Assembly: GCA_947177405.1 (NCBI GenBank)
Contig: CAMWUJ010000008.1
Location: 1 to 60,831, forward strand
From: an uncultured Porphyromonadaceae bacterium
GTDB taxonomy: Bacteria > Bacteroidota > Bacteroidia > Bacteroidales > Muribaculaceae
Reading direction: 5' to 3'
Length of the DNA stretch: 60,831 nt
Both the position numbers and the translations under genes were made by a program. Shown here one piece after another: positions 7,446 through 16,269 of the stretch. How positions within the stretch are numbered: position 1 is the first letter of the stretch; every line of letters starts with the position of its first letter. A model generated the notes under the pieces. That model did no database searches. It saw only the letters and a program-made list of their open reading frames with translations, and was not told the DNA's origin.

Positions 7446-8717
7446 TTAGAACTTAGATGCTCTTCTGTAAAGGAAAAGACCGATAATAAGATATACCACG
7501 TTGGGAATCTCCATAGCTACAAATGGAGAAGTGAGACCATTGATGGCAAATGAACTTGTCACGGTTGAAAAAAGTATGTAGCTGAAACTGAGAGCCAATC
7601 CTATGCCGATATTTAATCCCATTCCTCCCTTCGACTTCTTTGAGGAAAGCGACATTCCGATAAGCGTTAGTATAAAGGCTGCTGCAGTGGAGGCATAGCG
7701 TTTCTCCTTTTCTATTTCAAATCCTTTTATATTGGCTACTCCTCTCATTTTCTGTTTCTCCACATATTCCGAAATCTGGGGAGTGGTCAATGTCTCCTGA
7801 TCGTTTACAGATATCAGAAAATCTCGGGGTTCAATAGGTATTACGGTATCGAGACTGCTTCCGGATCGAATTTTCTCCTTGGTGCCTTGAAAGTCGCGTA
7901 TCATATAATCGCGTACATTCCAATGATACATACGTGTTGTGTCATATACTGCAGTATGGGCGGTCATTCTTGAAACAAGTTCTTTCCCTTTAAACTTATC
8001 GAGTGAGAATCTATATCCTGTCTTTGTGTCGTTTTCGAATCTTCCTATATAGCATACCACTCCGGGACTCGCCATCAACTGAATGTCAAGTCCGGTTGTA
8101 ACACTCTTGTTTTTTACATACTTGTTGGTATAATCTATTCGTCGCTGATTGGTGGGCGGAATCAGATAATTGCTCATAACAAATGTGAGTGCCGCAATAA
8201 TGGCTGCCCCAATCATATAAGGCCGCAGCAAACGACGGAAGCTGATTCCACTTGAGAGAATAGCGATAATCTCGGAATTGGCAGCCAACTTGGTGGTAAA
8301 GAAGATCACTGATATGAATACAAAAAGAGGGGAGAGCATCAGTGCAAAATATGGAAGGAAAGACATGAAATAGTCAAACATCGTTTCCTTGAATGGCGCT
8401 GTCAGGAATGCATCGAGTTTTTCCGTGACATCAAACATGGAGATGACAGCCAACATAAGAATTGTGGCCATCAGATAGGTGCCGAGAAATTTCTTAAGAA
8501 TAAACCAGTCAATTCTTCGAATGGCAAATATATTCACTATCTTTCTCCAAAGCCAGGCAAAAAATCTTGTGATCCACCATTTATGCTTTTTACGCATGGG
8601 AGGAAGTTTGCTTTCCGGATTTACGAGAGGAGGGGAGATCAATTCGATATTTTCGATTCTTTCCTCCACTTCCTCCGATGTATTGGTATGTTGTTCTAAA
8701 TTATCCATTTCGGTCAT
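7446..8717 (-). CDS. LptF/LptG-family (YjgP/YjgQ) permease
   Basis: LptF and LptG form the inner-membrane part of the ABC machine that pulls lipopolysaccharide out of the membrane. The 423-residue protein has a long cytosolic lead of about 70 residues, three helices near 75-200, a periplasmic beta-rich domain (about 205-325) and three final helices. The RRIDW..LKKFLGTYL region before the first helix is typical. Which of the two subunits it is cannot be told from one copy. Its ATG overlaps the tgt stop (ATGA at 8714-8717), so the two are co-translated. Confidence 0.9.
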   Translation of the reverse strand: MTEMDNLEQHTNTSEEVEERIENIELISPPLVNPESKLPPMRKKHKWWITRFFAWLWRKIVNIFAIRRIDWFILKKFLGTYLMATILMLAVISMFDVTEKLDAFLTAPFKETMFDYFMSFLPYFALMLSPLFVFISVIFFTTKLAANSEIIAILSSGISFRRLLRPYMIGAAIIAALTFVMSNYLIPPTNQRRIDYTNKYVKNKSVTTGLDIQLMASPGVVCYIGRFENDTKTGYRFSLDKFKGKELVSRMTAHTAVYDTTRMYHWNVRDYMIRDFQGTKEKIRSGSSLDTVIPIEPRDFLISVNDQETLTTPQISEYVEKQKMRGVANIKGFEIEKEKRYASTAAAFILTLIGMSLSSKKSKGGMGLNIGIGLALSFSYILFSTVTSSFAINGLTSPFVAMEIPNVVYLIIGLFLYRRASKF

Positions 8718-9844
8718 AAACGTCGGGTAACACTAATTACCATCTCTTCTTTCCAAGATTTGAAGTCTCCCTTCAAGATATGTTCTCGGGCTTCTTTGAC
8801 GAGCCATAGATAGAAAGCCAGATTATGTAATGATGCAATCTGCATGGCCAGTATTTCCTGGCTCACGAAGAGATGGCGCACATAGGCTTTTGAATACATC
8901 TCATCCACGAATGATGGTCCGCCGGGATCAAGGGGCGAAAAATCGTCGGCCCACTTCTTATTACGCATATTCATGATACCGTTACGAGTGAAGAGCATGC
9001 CGTTCCGTCCGTTTCGGGTAGGCATTACGCAATCCATCATATCCACCCCTCTGTCGATAGCTTCAAGAATATTGGCCGGAGTACCAACCCCCATTAGATA
9101 TCGTGGTTTGTCTTGTGGCAGAATGTCGTTGACTACTTCGATCATCTCATACATCTTTTCAGTAGGTTCTCCCACAGCCAGACCCCCAATAGCATTTCCC
9201 TGAGCTCCTAAATCTGAAACGAATTTTGCCGATTCCCTTCTCAAGTCAGGATATACACATCCTTGAATAATCGGGAAATAAGCTTGTGAGAACCCGTAAA
9301 GCCCTTCAGTCTGGTTATAGTGCTTCCATCCTCTTTCCAGCCATCGGTGGGTGAGACCCAATGATTTCTTTGCGTAATCGTAATCAGAATCTCCGGGAGG
9401 ACATTCATCAAGCGCCATCATTATGTCGGAACCAATCACTCTCTGGATATCAACCACATTCTCAGGTGTGAAGAGATGTTTGCTCCCGTCGATATGCGAC
9501 CGGAACCAAGCGCCTTCCTCTTTGAGCTTTCTATTGGATGATAAAGAAAATACCTGAAAACCACCGGAATCTGTAAGAATAGGACGATTCCAGCTATTGA
9601 ATTTGTGAAGTCCTCCGGCTTTTCTTATCACATCAAGACCGGGTCGGAGATAAAGATGATAGGTATTACCTAAGATTATCTTTGCATCTATATCATTCCT
9701 GAGGTCGTTCATCTGAACTGCCTTTACACTTCCCACTGTGCCTACAGGCATAAAGATAGGAGTAGGTATTTTGCCATGGTCAGTGGTTATTTCTCCGGCG
9801 CGTGCCGAGCTATATGGGGATGTAGCCTCTACTTTAAAATCCAT
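8714..9844 (-). CDS. tgt: tRNA-guanine(34) transglycosylase lacking the zinc cysteines
   Basis: Tgt swaps guanine 34 of certain tRNAs for the queuosine precursor. The 376-residue protein keeps the substrate aspartate D92 in LTDSGGFQVF and the nucleophile D271 in DCVMPTRNGRNG. The C-terminal zinc site is abnormal: where E. coli has C-x-C-x2-C after PLDPE, this protein has GGPSFV (residues 308-313). The fourth ligand position, H340 in SLHNLAFY, is kept. The fold may be held without zinc. The gene is upstream of, and overlaps, the permease gene by 4 bases. Confidence 0.96.
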   Translation of the reverse strand: MDFKVEATSPYSSARAGEITTDHGKIPTPIFMPVGTVGSVKAVQMNDLRNDIDAKIILGNTYHLYLRPGLDVIRKAGGLHKFNSWNRPILTDSGGFQVFSLSSNRKLKEEGAWFRSHIDGSKHLFTPENVVDIQRVIGSDIMMALDECPPGDSDYDYAKKSLGLTHRWLERGWKHYNQTEGLYGFSQAYFPIIQGCVYPDLRRESAKFVSDLGAQGNAIGGLAVGEPTEKMYEMIEVVNDILPQDKPRYLMGVGTPANILEAIDRGVDMMDCVMPTRNGRNGMLFTRNGIMNMRNKKWADDFSPLDPGGPSFVDEMYSKAYVRHLFVSQEILAMQIASLHNLAFYLWLVKEAREHILKGDFKSWKEEMVISVTRRL

Positions 9845-9950
9845 ATTATGCTAAAACGAATTAGAATGCAAAGTTAACATTATATGAAGAATAAAGCAAA
9901 TTTAAGGATATTTATGGTAACTTATAAAGAGAATTGGATCGGGAGTATTA

Positions 9951-9984
9951 AAAAAGGAGTGTAATCGGAAAGACTACACTCCTT
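9951..9984 (-). terminator. Terminator of dnaK
   Basis: AAGGAGTGTA (9954-9963) pairs with TACACTCCTT (9975-9984) around an 11-base loop. Read on the minus strand, the hairpin is followed by a run of five T, the usual intrinsic terminator form, 22 bases after the dnaK stop. Confidence 0.8.
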
Positions 9985-10005
9985 AATCATTATATGTAAG
10001 TATTA

Positions 10006-11901
10006 TTACTTCACTTCTTCGAAATCGACATCAGTGATATCTTTCTCTTCATTATGCTTGGGCTCTTCGTGAGGAGCCTGAGCACCGGCTGCGCCGGCTG
10101 CATTCTGTGCGTTGTAGATATCCTGAGCTGCATTCTGAAGAGCATCGGTAACAGCCTTGACTGCAGAATCAACATCTTCGACGAGCTGCTGTTTGTGAAC
10201 TTCTTTCAGCTTTTCAAGAGCACTCTCAACGGCAGCTTTCTTATCTGCAGGAATCTTGTCACCAAGTTCGTTGAGCTGTTTCTCAGTCTGGAAAATCACG
10301 CTGTCAGCATGATTAAGCTTATCTGCACGTTCCTTAGCTTTCTTATCGGCTTCTTCATTAGCCTTTGCCTCATCCTTCATTCTCTGGATTTCAGAGTCAC
10401 TAAGACCACTGGAAGCCTCGATGCGGATAGACTGTTCTTTTCCTGTAGCCTTATCCTTGGCAGTTACGTTAAGAATACCGTTGGCATCAACTTCGAAAGT
10501 CACTTCAATCTGAGGCACACCACGGGGTGCGGGTGCGATACCACCAAGATTGAACTCACCAAGTAGTTTGTCGTCGGCTGCCATTGGACGTTCACCCTGA
10601 AGAACACGAATTGTTACTTCCGGCTGATTGTCAGCTGCAGTCGAGAATGTCTCACTCTTACGTGTAGGGATAGTAGTGTTAGCATCGATAAGCTTGGTCA
10701 TGACGCCACCCATTGTCTCGATACCGATGGAAAGAGGCACGACGTCAAGAAGAAGAACATCCTTTACATCTCCGCTGAGCACACCACCCTGAATAGCTGC
10801 ACCGATTGCAACCACTTCATCAGGATTAACACCTTTGCTGGGCTCTTTGCCGAAAATCTCTTTTACTTTATCCTGAATGGCGGGGATACGTGTGGAACCA
10901 CCCACGAGGATAACCTCATCTATTTCAGCAGCTGTAAGACCTGCATCCTTAAGTGCATTAACACAAGGAGTTTTTACAGCATCAATAAGTTTAGAAGCAA
11001 GCTGCTCAAACTTAGCGCGAGTAAGAGTCTTTACAAGGTGCTTAGGACCTGTGGCTGTAGCAGTGATATAGGGGAGATTGATTTCTGTGGATGTGGAACT
11101 TGAAAGCTCAATCTTGGCTTTCTCGGCAGCCTCCTTGAGACGTTGCATCGCCATCGGATCCTGACGGAGATCAACACCTTCCTCTTTTTGGAACTCATCA
11201 GCCAACCAGTCGATGATCACGTTATCGAAGTCATCACCACCGAGGTGAGTGTCACCATTTGTGGATTTCACTTCAAATACACCGTCACCAAGTTCAAGGA
11301 TAGAGATATCGAATGTACCACCACCAAGGTCGAACACTGCGATCTTCTGTTCCTTATCAGATTTATCAAGACCATATGCAAGAGCTGCAGCAGTAGGCTC
11401 ATTAATAATACGCATCACCTTAAGACCAGCAATCTCACCGGCATCCTTAGTCGCCTGACGCTGAGAGTCGTCAAAATAGGCAGGAACAGTGATAATAGCT
11501 TCTGTGACTTGCTGCCCGAGATAGTCTTCAGCTGTTTTCTTCATTTTCTGAAGAATCATAGCGGAAATTTCCTGGGGTGTATAGTCACGACCGTCAATAT
11601 CAACCTTTGGAATGTCGTTCTGACAAACTACTTTATAAGGTACGCGCTTGATTTCATCTTGCACCTGATCGCATTTTTCACCCATGAATCTTTTGATAGA
11701 ATAGATTGTACGGGTAGGGTTGGTCACCGCCTGACGTTTTGCGGGATCACCCACTTTTCTCTCACCGCCGTCAACGAATGCAACGACCGATGGAGTGGTG
11801 TTACGTCCTTCATTGTTTGGAATAACAACGGGATCCTTACCTTCAAGGACCGCAACACAAGAGTTAGTTGTACCTAAGTCAATACCAATTATTTTTCCCA
11901 T
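10006..11901 (-). CDS. dnaK: Chaperone protein DnaK (Hsp70)
   Basis: DnaK binds exposed hydrophobic peptides and cycles with ATP, DnaJ and GrpE. The 631-residue protein begins with [17 protein letters not shown], contains the phosphate-2 block [12 protein letters not shown] and the adenosine block [11 protein letters not shown], then the linker [11 protein letters not shown] and substrate domain (about 390-505), and ends in a Gly/Ala/acidic tail DVDFEEVK. All parts expected of Hsp70 are present. grpE and dnaJ are not adjacent, so the gene appears to stand alone between its own terminator and a long divergent intergenic region. Confidence 0.99.
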   Translation of the reverse strand: MGKIIGIDLGTTNSCVAVLEGKDPVVIPNNEGRNTTPSVVAFVDGGERKVGDPAKRQAVTNPTRTIYSIKRFMGEKCDQVQDEIKRVPYKVVCQNDIPKVDIDGRDYTPQEISAMILQKMKKTAEDYLGQQVTEAIITVPAYFDDSQRQATKDAGEIAGLKVMRIINEPTAAALAYGLDKSDKEQKIAVFDLGGGTFDISILELGDGVFEVKSTNGDTHLGGDDFDNVIIDWLADEFQKEEGVDLRQDPMAMQRLKEAAEKAKIELSSSTSTEINLPYITATATGPKHLVKTLTRAKFEQLASKLIDAVKTPCVNALKDAGLTAAEIDEVILVGGSTRIPAIQDKVKEIFGKEPSKGVNPDEVVAIGAAIQGGVLSGDVKDVLLLDVVPLSIGIETMGGVMTKLIDANTTIPTRKSETFSTAADNQPEVTIRVLQGERPMAADDKLLGEFNLGGIAPAPRGVPQIEVTFEVDANGILNVTAKDKATGKEQSIRIEASSGLSDSEIQRMKDEAKANEEADKKAKERADKLNHADSVIFQTEKQLNELGDKIPADKKAAVESALEKLKEVHKQQLVEDVDSAVKAVTDALQNAAQDIYNAQNAAGAAGAQAPHEEPKHNEEKDITDVDFEEVK

Positions 11902-12131
11902 GACTTTTATAATGTTTTAATGATATTAAAAATTGTTTGTGTTTTTCAAGGATATGAATTCAATCAATAGTGTGAATTCGTTAATCTTGTTTTCATTAAT
12001 ATAAACAAATGACATGCTAAATGGGTCGCATCCGATATGAAAAACTTTTCCTAAATCACATAACTCTTTTATTATCAGATATAATAAAGTTGTAATTAAT
12101 TAATAAATATATTTGGAAGAGAAGTGCCATT

Positions 12132-12151
12132 TTTTGCCAAGAATGGCAAAA
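12132..12151. promoter_or_regulatory. Inverted repeat TTTTGCCA-N4-TGGCAAAA
   Basis: An 8-base perfect inverted repeat with a 4-base spacer lies about 58 bases upstream of the plus-strand -7 box and about 230 bases from dnaK. It could be an operator for a dimeric regulator or an RNA hairpin. Its owner is unknown. Confidence 0.4.
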
Positions 12152-12208
12152 TTACATTAAAAACGACAAAAAAGCTTTGATAAATAGTGGTTTTAAATAA
12201 TATTTTGT

Positions 12209-12216
12209 TAATTTTG
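12209..12216 (+). promoter_or_regulatory. -7 element of the serine palmitoyltransferase promoter
   Basis: TAATTTTG fits TAnnTTTG. No good TTTG is found 19-21 bases upstream, so the -33 part is weak. The ATG at 12262 is 46 bases downstream. Confidence 0.45.
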
Positions 12217-12261
12217 CATTCTAATATATAAATAAACGCATATCAAATATAAGAAAAAGAT

Positions 12262-13452
12262 ATGAAGCCCTTACAGACGAAACTCTCGGAGTATGATGCT
12301 CCTCAGCGTGCAAAGGCAGCCGGCATTTATCCGTATTTCCGACAGATATCCAGTGAGCAGAACACGGAAGTGATGATGAATGGCAAGAAAGTGCTGATGT
12401 TTGGCTCAAACAGCTATATGGGACTGACCAACCATCCTAAGGTGGTAGAGGCGGCTATAGAAGCAACCAGGAAATATGGTACGGGAATGGCCGGATCCCC
12501 TTTCCTTAATGGAACTCTTGACATTCATAAGGAATTTGAGGCACGTATAGCCGATTATGTAGGAAAAGAGGATGCAATGCTTTATTCCACCGGTTTTGGT
12601 GTCAACCTCGGTGTAGTCTCCACTTTGACCGGCAGAGAGGATTATGTTATTCTTGATGAGCAGGACCATGCCTCCATTATTGAGGGACGTCGTCTTTCAT
12701 TCTCGAATTATCTCAAATATAAGCATAATGACATGGCTTCTCTTGAGACTCAGCTTAAGAAGTGTGATCCGGATAAGGTGAAGCTAATCGTTACAGATGG
12801 TGTATTCTCAATGGAAGGAGATGTGGCAAATCTGCCTGAGATTGTACGTCTGGCCAAGCAATACAATGCGCAGATCATGGTAGATGAAGCTCATGGTATC
12901 GGCGTATTCGGCGAGGGTGGTAGAGGAACCTGCAATCATTTTGGTGTAACCGATGATGTGGATCTTATCATGGGTACCTTCTCCAAATCGTTTGCTTCTT
13001 TAGGTGGTTTTATTGCAACCGATAAGGTGATTACCAATTATCTACGTCATCATTCTCGTTCATATATCTTCACTGCATCAATCACTCCGGCCTCAACTGC
13101 TGCTGCCAATGCAGCTCTTGATATCATGCTTGCCGAGCCCGAGCGTCAGGAGCATCTTTGGGCAATCACAAATTATGCTCTGGAGTCGTTCCGTGCGATG
13201 GGTTGTGAAATCGGGCATACTTCCACTCCGATTATCCCTCTGTTTATTCGCGATGACTATAAGACATTCCATGTGACAAGAGACCTTCTGGATGAAGGAG
13301 TCTTTGTCAATCCGGTGGTTACTCCTGCAGTAGCTCCTCAGGATACTCTTATCCGCTATTCTCTAATGGCTACTCATACCAAGGACCAAGTGACCCGATC
13401 TCTTGAGGCAATAGAGAAGGTGTTCAAAAAATATGATCTCCTCAAGAAATAA
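12262..13452 (+). CDS. spt: Serine palmitoyltransferase-like alpha-oxoamine synthase
   Basis: Enzymes of this PLP family condense an amino acid with an acyl-CoA. In Bacteroidales the soluble serine palmitoyltransferase makes 3-ketosphinganine, the first step of bacterial sphingolipids. The 396-residue protein shows the PLP lysine K242 in GTFSKSFASLGGF, the DEAH block (D208-H211) and the cofactor-stacking histidine H136. 8-Amino-7-oxononanoate synthase (BioF) and glycine C-acetyltransferase (Kbl) are close relatives. The MKPLQTKLSEYDAP start and the absence of biotin or threonine genes nearby favour serine palmitoyltransferase. The gene stands alone, with its own terminator. Confidence 0.85.
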   Translation: MKPLQTKLSEYDAPQRAKAAGIYPYFRQISSEQNTEVMMNGKKVLMFGSNSYMGLTNHPKVVEAAIEATRKYGTGMAGSPFLNGTLDIHKEFEARIADYVGKEDAMLYSTGFGVNLGVVSTLTGREDYVILDEQDHASIIEGRRLSFSNYLKYKHNDMASLETQLKKCDPDKVKLIVTDGVFSMEGDVANLPEIVRLAKQYNAQIMVDEAHGIGVFGEGGRGTCNHFGVTDDVDLIMGTFSKSFASLGGFIATDKVITNYLRHHSRSYIFTASITPASTAAANAALDIMLAEPERQEHLWAITNYALESFRAMGCEIGHTSTPIIPLFIRDDYKTFHVTRDLLDEGVFVNPVVTPAVAPQDTLIRYSLMATHTKDQVTRSLEAIEKVFKKYDLLKK

Positions 13453-13509
13453 TATGAATTCCTCTCTTGAAATGTGACTTCGGGTACTTGTCAAGACACA
13501 AAAAGATAG

Positions 13510-13548
13510 AAAGACGAAATCGGAGAAATTCTGATTTCGTCTTTTTTT
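13510..13548 (+). terminator. Terminator of the serine palmitoyltransferase gene
   Basis: A stem of about 12 bases (AAAGACGAAATC, 13510-13521, with GATTTCGTCTTT, 13533-13544) runs directly into a T run. This is a strong intrinsic terminator about 60 bases after the stop codon. Confidence 0.88.
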
Positions 13549-13621
13549 TCTATGAAATATTGTGATAATTAAAAGTTTATTATTAATGTGCATTATCATT
13601 TAAAAAATTATATAAATATTA

Positions 13622-13653
13622 TTTGAAAAATAGGGATAAATACATTAATTTCG
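13622..13653 (+). promoter_or_regulatory. Promoter of the pRiA4b ORF-3-like gene
   Basis: TTTG at 13622-13625 and TAATTTCG at 13646-13653 are 20 bases apart, one mismatch from consensus. The ATG is 38 bases downstream. Confidence 0.55.
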
Positions 13654-13691
13654 CAACGTAAAAAAGGAAAACGAAGAATATAAATTTTTAT

Positions 13692-14240
13692 ATGGTTTAC
13701 AGATTCAAAATGGTAAGCGATGAAGTAAATAACTTCTCGCGAGAAATTGAAATTGATTCGGAGAACACATTCCTGCAATTTAGAAATGCCATTCTTGATA
13801 GTGTTGATTTCACCAAGGATGAGCTCGATTCTTTCTTTTTATGTGATGACGAATGGAATAAGCAGGAGGAAATTACACTGGAAGACATGGGCGATTCTTC
13901 GAGCGATACTGATTTATGGCTTATGGAGGATACAGAGCTTAATGAGCTGATTGAAGAGGAAGGTCAGAGGCTGATATTCGAATTTGACTATCTGACACAG
14001 CGTAGTTTCTTTATGGAACTGAAGGAGATAATTCCGAACCGGCACTTAACCGACCCTATGTGTACAATGAAGAGAGGGAAAGGTCCTAAACAGTTTGTAG
14101 ATCTCGATTCTTTTGAGAAAAAGGTGGATCAGAGTGCTCAGAAAAAGGTGGAAGACTTTGAAGATCTTGATATCTATTCTGCACAAGATTTCAATGACGA
14201 GGAATTATCGGAAGGATTTGATATAATGGATCTCAATTAA
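13692..14240 (+). CDS. Acidic protein resembling the plasmid pRiA4b ORF-3 family
   Basis: The 182-residue protein begins VYRFKMVSDEVNNFSREIEID, a pattern of the pRiA4b ORF-3/IS1096 TnpR-like fold, in which a beta strand, an F..F...I helix and a later D..W block recur (here SFFLCDDEW at about residues 47-55). The YLTQRSFFMEL segment in the middle also fits. The C-terminal third is strongly acidic (DFEDLDIYSAQDFNDEELSEG). Despite the family name there is no transposon here, and Bacteroidales carry such proteins as single chromosomal genes. Function is unknown. It has its own promoter and terminator. Confidence 0.7.
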   Translation: MVYRFKMVSDEVNNFSREIEIDSENTFLQFRNAILDSVDFTKDELDSFFLCDDEWNKQEEITLEDMGDSSSDTDLWLMEDTELNELIEEEGQRLIFEFDYLTQRSFFMELKEIIPNRHLTDPMCTMKRGKGPKQFVDLDSFEKKVDQSAQKKVEDFEDLDIYSAQDFNDEELSEGFDIMDLN

Positions 14241-14337
14241 GGTTGATCTCCATTTGCTAAGATGTTTCTATAAGTGTTTTATTATCGTAAATGATAATAT
14301 CGTTTTAAATTAAATACTGATTATCAGGGTATAAAAT

Positions 14338-14375
14338 AACTCCGTCTCATGAAAGTGAGGCGGAGTTTATTTTTT
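14338..14375. terminator. Terminator between the pRiA4b ORF-3-like gene and the convergent unknown gene
   Basis: AACTCCGTCTCA (14338-14349) pairs with TGAGGCGGAGTT (14356-14367), one G-T pair in 12, around a 6-base loop, followed by a T-rich tract. It ends the plus-strand gene and may also stop the minus-strand gene. Confidence 0.8.
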
Positions 14376-14396
14376 GTTTTTTCGAATTATTTTTTA

Positions 14397-14750
14397 TCAG
14401 AAATCATCATCACTTCCGAAAATGGAATCCCAGATGGAACGCTTTTTCTCCGGTCGCATGTGGACTTGCAATGAATTGTCTTCCTTGCCAAAGAAAAGGA
14501 TATGGCCTTGAAACACAAATGCCACATATCTGTCGAATTCGATCACTGCATGCAAACCCCGGATAAGGAAACGTCGAAAGGGATTGAATTCTTCCAGATT
14601 TTCTACGACTATTTCATCATCATCAACAATCTTTAGATCATGGAATGGACTTAACATGTCAATGAAATAATCAAGCTGGAGCTCCTCACGATTTTTGTGA
14701 GGCTTACCGTAGATCTTATATATTTCTTTAATTACTTCGTCGGTAATCAT
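14397..14750 (-). CDS. Conserved-looking hypothetical protein, 117 residues
   Basis: I do not recognise a named family. The protein is soluble, with a helical start (ITDEVIKEIYKIYGKP), an acidic middle (KIVDDDEIVVENLEEF), a hydrophobic beta-like segment (YVAFVFQGHILFFG) and a short tail ending in GSDDDF. There is no signal peptide or membrane helix. It is convergent with the pRiA4b ORF-3-like gene and clear of any overlapping gene, and its codon use looks normal, so it is probably real. No promoter with both boxes was found upstream. Confidence 0.65.
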   Translation of the reverse strand: MITDEVIKEIYKIYGKPHKNREELQLDYFIDMLSPFHDLKIVDDDEIVVENLEEFNPFRRFLIRGLHAVIEFDRYVAFVFQGHILFFGKEDNSLQVHMRPEKKRSIWDSIFGSDDDF

Positions 14751-14982
14751 TCTCCAAAAGGATTTATAGCTCTTGTAGAGCTTGATGAGATAAGATGATG
14801 TGTGAAAATCAGTTCGTTATTTCTCAGAGGAAACTGGAGAAGAGAGTGCTTTTCATTGGATTTAATGTCTATTAAAACAATATAAGTGTGAAATAGGCAT
14901 ACACTTCCAATTATATAACATCTCAAGTTTCCAAAAGGTTTAAAGGATTTTTATTTTGTAAGTAATGATTTTTCTTTTTTAT
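14751..14982. other. Intergenic region upstream of the 117-residue protein
   Basis: About 230 AT-rich bases with no gene. A small hairpin (AGCTCT-TGT-AGAGCT, 14768-14782) lies next to the start of the minus-strand unknown gene. The right side runs into the terminator of the decarboxylase operon. Confidence 0.5.
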
Positions 14983-15014
14983 AAAAAAGCAGTGGAGTCT
15001 ATAAACTCCACTGC
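14983..15014 (-). terminator. Terminator of the methylmalonyl-CoA decarboxylase operon
   Basis: A perfect 10-base stem (GCAGTGGAGT, 14989-14998, with ACTCCACTGC, 15005-15014) and a 6-base loop are followed, on the minus strand, by six T. It lies 32 bases after the oadB stop. Confidence 0.88.
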
Positions 15015-15046
15015 AGTTATAAATAGTTTTAAAAAAGACTTGGTCT

Positions 15047-16222
15047 TTATCCAAGGAAGCTTAGAAGAACACCGGCGGCAACAGCCGAACCAATCACACC
15101 TGCCACGTTGGGACCCATCGCGTGCATGAGCAGATAGTTGGTGGGATCATATTCAAGACCGAGATTATTGGATATTCGGGCTGCCATTGGCACGGCAGAC
15201 ACTCCTGCATTTCCAATAAGAGGATTAATCTTCTTATTCTTCTTAAGGAAGAGATTGAAAATCTTAACCGAAAGCACACCGGCGCAAGATGCAATGATGA
15301 AGGCAAGGAAGCCAAGACCAAAAATCTTGAGAGTGTCAAGAGTGAGGAATTTGTCTGCTTGCGTAGATGCTCCTACTGTAAGTCCTAAAAGGATGGTCAC
15401 TATATCCGTCATGGCGTTGCTTGCAGTTTTTGCAAGACGAGTGGTCACACCGCTTTCCCGGAGGAGATTTCCAAAGAATAACATTCCCAACAGGGGAATA
15501 CCGGAAGGAACAACGAAACAAGTGAGGATAAGACCAACAATAGGGAAGATGATCTTTTCATTCTGACTCACAATACGGGCGGGTTTCATCTTGATAGTGC
15601 GTTCTTCCTTATTGGTAAGGAGCCTCATGATCGGAGGCTGGATAAGCGGAATTAAAGCCATATAGGAATATGCTGATACCGCTACTGCTCCAAGTAGATT
15701 GGGGTTAAGTTTCGAAGTGGTGAAGATAGCGGTTGGACCATCGGCACCACCGATGATAGCCACACATCCTGCCGACAAGGGGTCGAAACCACACAGAAGG
15801 GCAAGCATATATGCTCCGAAGATACCAAACTGAGCGCATGCACCGATAATCATCAGTTTGGGATTAGCAAGGAGTGCGGAGAAGTCGGTCATTGCTCCGA
15901 TGCCGAGGAATATTAGAGGAGGATACCATCCTTTTTCCACACCGTTGTATAAAATATTCAGGACTGATCCCGGTTCATAGATTCCGATTTCCATTCCTTC
16001 CTGAAAGGGAATGTTGCCTATAAGCATACCGAAACCGATCGGGACAAGCAGGAGAGGTTCGAAGTTTTTCTTAATGGCGAGCCAGACAAAGAAACATCCG
16101 ACGACAAGCATCACGATGTTGGTCCACTCGCAATTATAAAATCCGGTGAAATGCCAGAATGTCTCAATTGTCTGGCTAAGGAATTCACCGAAGGTATAAT
16201 TGCACAAAAGATTTAATAACAT
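15047..16222 (-). CDS. oadB: Sodium-ion-translocating decarboxylase beta subunit (OadB/MmdB)
   Basis: The beta subunit is the membrane channel that takes CO2 from carboxybiotin and exports sodium ions. The 391-residue protein has about nine to ten hydrophobic segments and the family's GGADGPTAIFTT block in the middle, plus GNAGVSAVPMAARISN near the end, where the second sodium-site motif lies. Next to mmdA and mce the complex is best read as methylmalonyl-CoA decarboxylase rather than oxaloacetate decarboxylase, so mmdB would be an equally good symbol. It is the last gene of the five-gene operon. Confidence 0.93.
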   Translation of the reverse strand: MLLNLLCNYTFGEFLSQTIETFWHFTGFYNCEWTNIVMLVVGCFFVWLAIKKNFEPLLLVPIGFGMLIGNIPFQEGMEIGIYEPGSVLNILYNGVEKGWYPPLIFLGIGAMTDFSALLANPKLMIIGACAQFGIFGAYMLALLCGFDPLSAGCVAIIGGADGPTAIFTTSKLNPNLLGAVAVSAYSYMALIPLIQPPIMRLLTNKEERTIKMKPARIVSQNEKIIFPIVGLILTCFVVPSGIPLLGMLFFGNLLRESGVTTRLAKTASNAMTDIVTILLGLTVGASTQADKFLTLDTLKIFGLGFLAFIIASCAGVLSVKIFNLFLKKNKKINPLIGNAGVSAVPMAARISNNLGLEYDPTNYLLMHAMGPNVAGVIGSAVAAGVLLSFLG

Positions 16223-16269
16223 GGTAAGTTAATTCTAAGGGAATTATGGTTAAAAATAAGGAACGACGT

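Larger units (their letters stand above)
11902..12261. other. Divergent intergenic region between dnaK and the serine palmitoyltransferase gene
   Basis: These 360 AT-rich bases hold no gene. They must contain the dnaK promoter (minus) and the serine palmitoyltransferase promoter (plus). I find a clean -7 element for the plus side (12209-12216) and a hairpin-forming inverted repeat at 12132-12151, but no good match for the dnaK promoter and no CIRCE-type heat-shock repeat. Confidence 0.6.

Noticed and set aside
9951-9984. Possible heat-shock operator near dnaK
   Set aside because: The hairpin is downstream of the dnaK stop and followed by a T run on the minus strand, so it is a terminator. 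No CIRCE-type repeat is present upstream of dnaK.
11143-11877. A 244-codon plus-strand open frame opposite dnaK
   Set aside because: It is fully antisense to a certain gene, has no family resemblance, and long antisense frames are common opposite conserved coding sequence.
13692-14240. Reading the pRiA4b ORF-3-like gene as part of a transposon or plasmid
   Set aside because: There are no transposase, inverted ends, target duplications or plasmid genes around it; only the family name suggests mobility.
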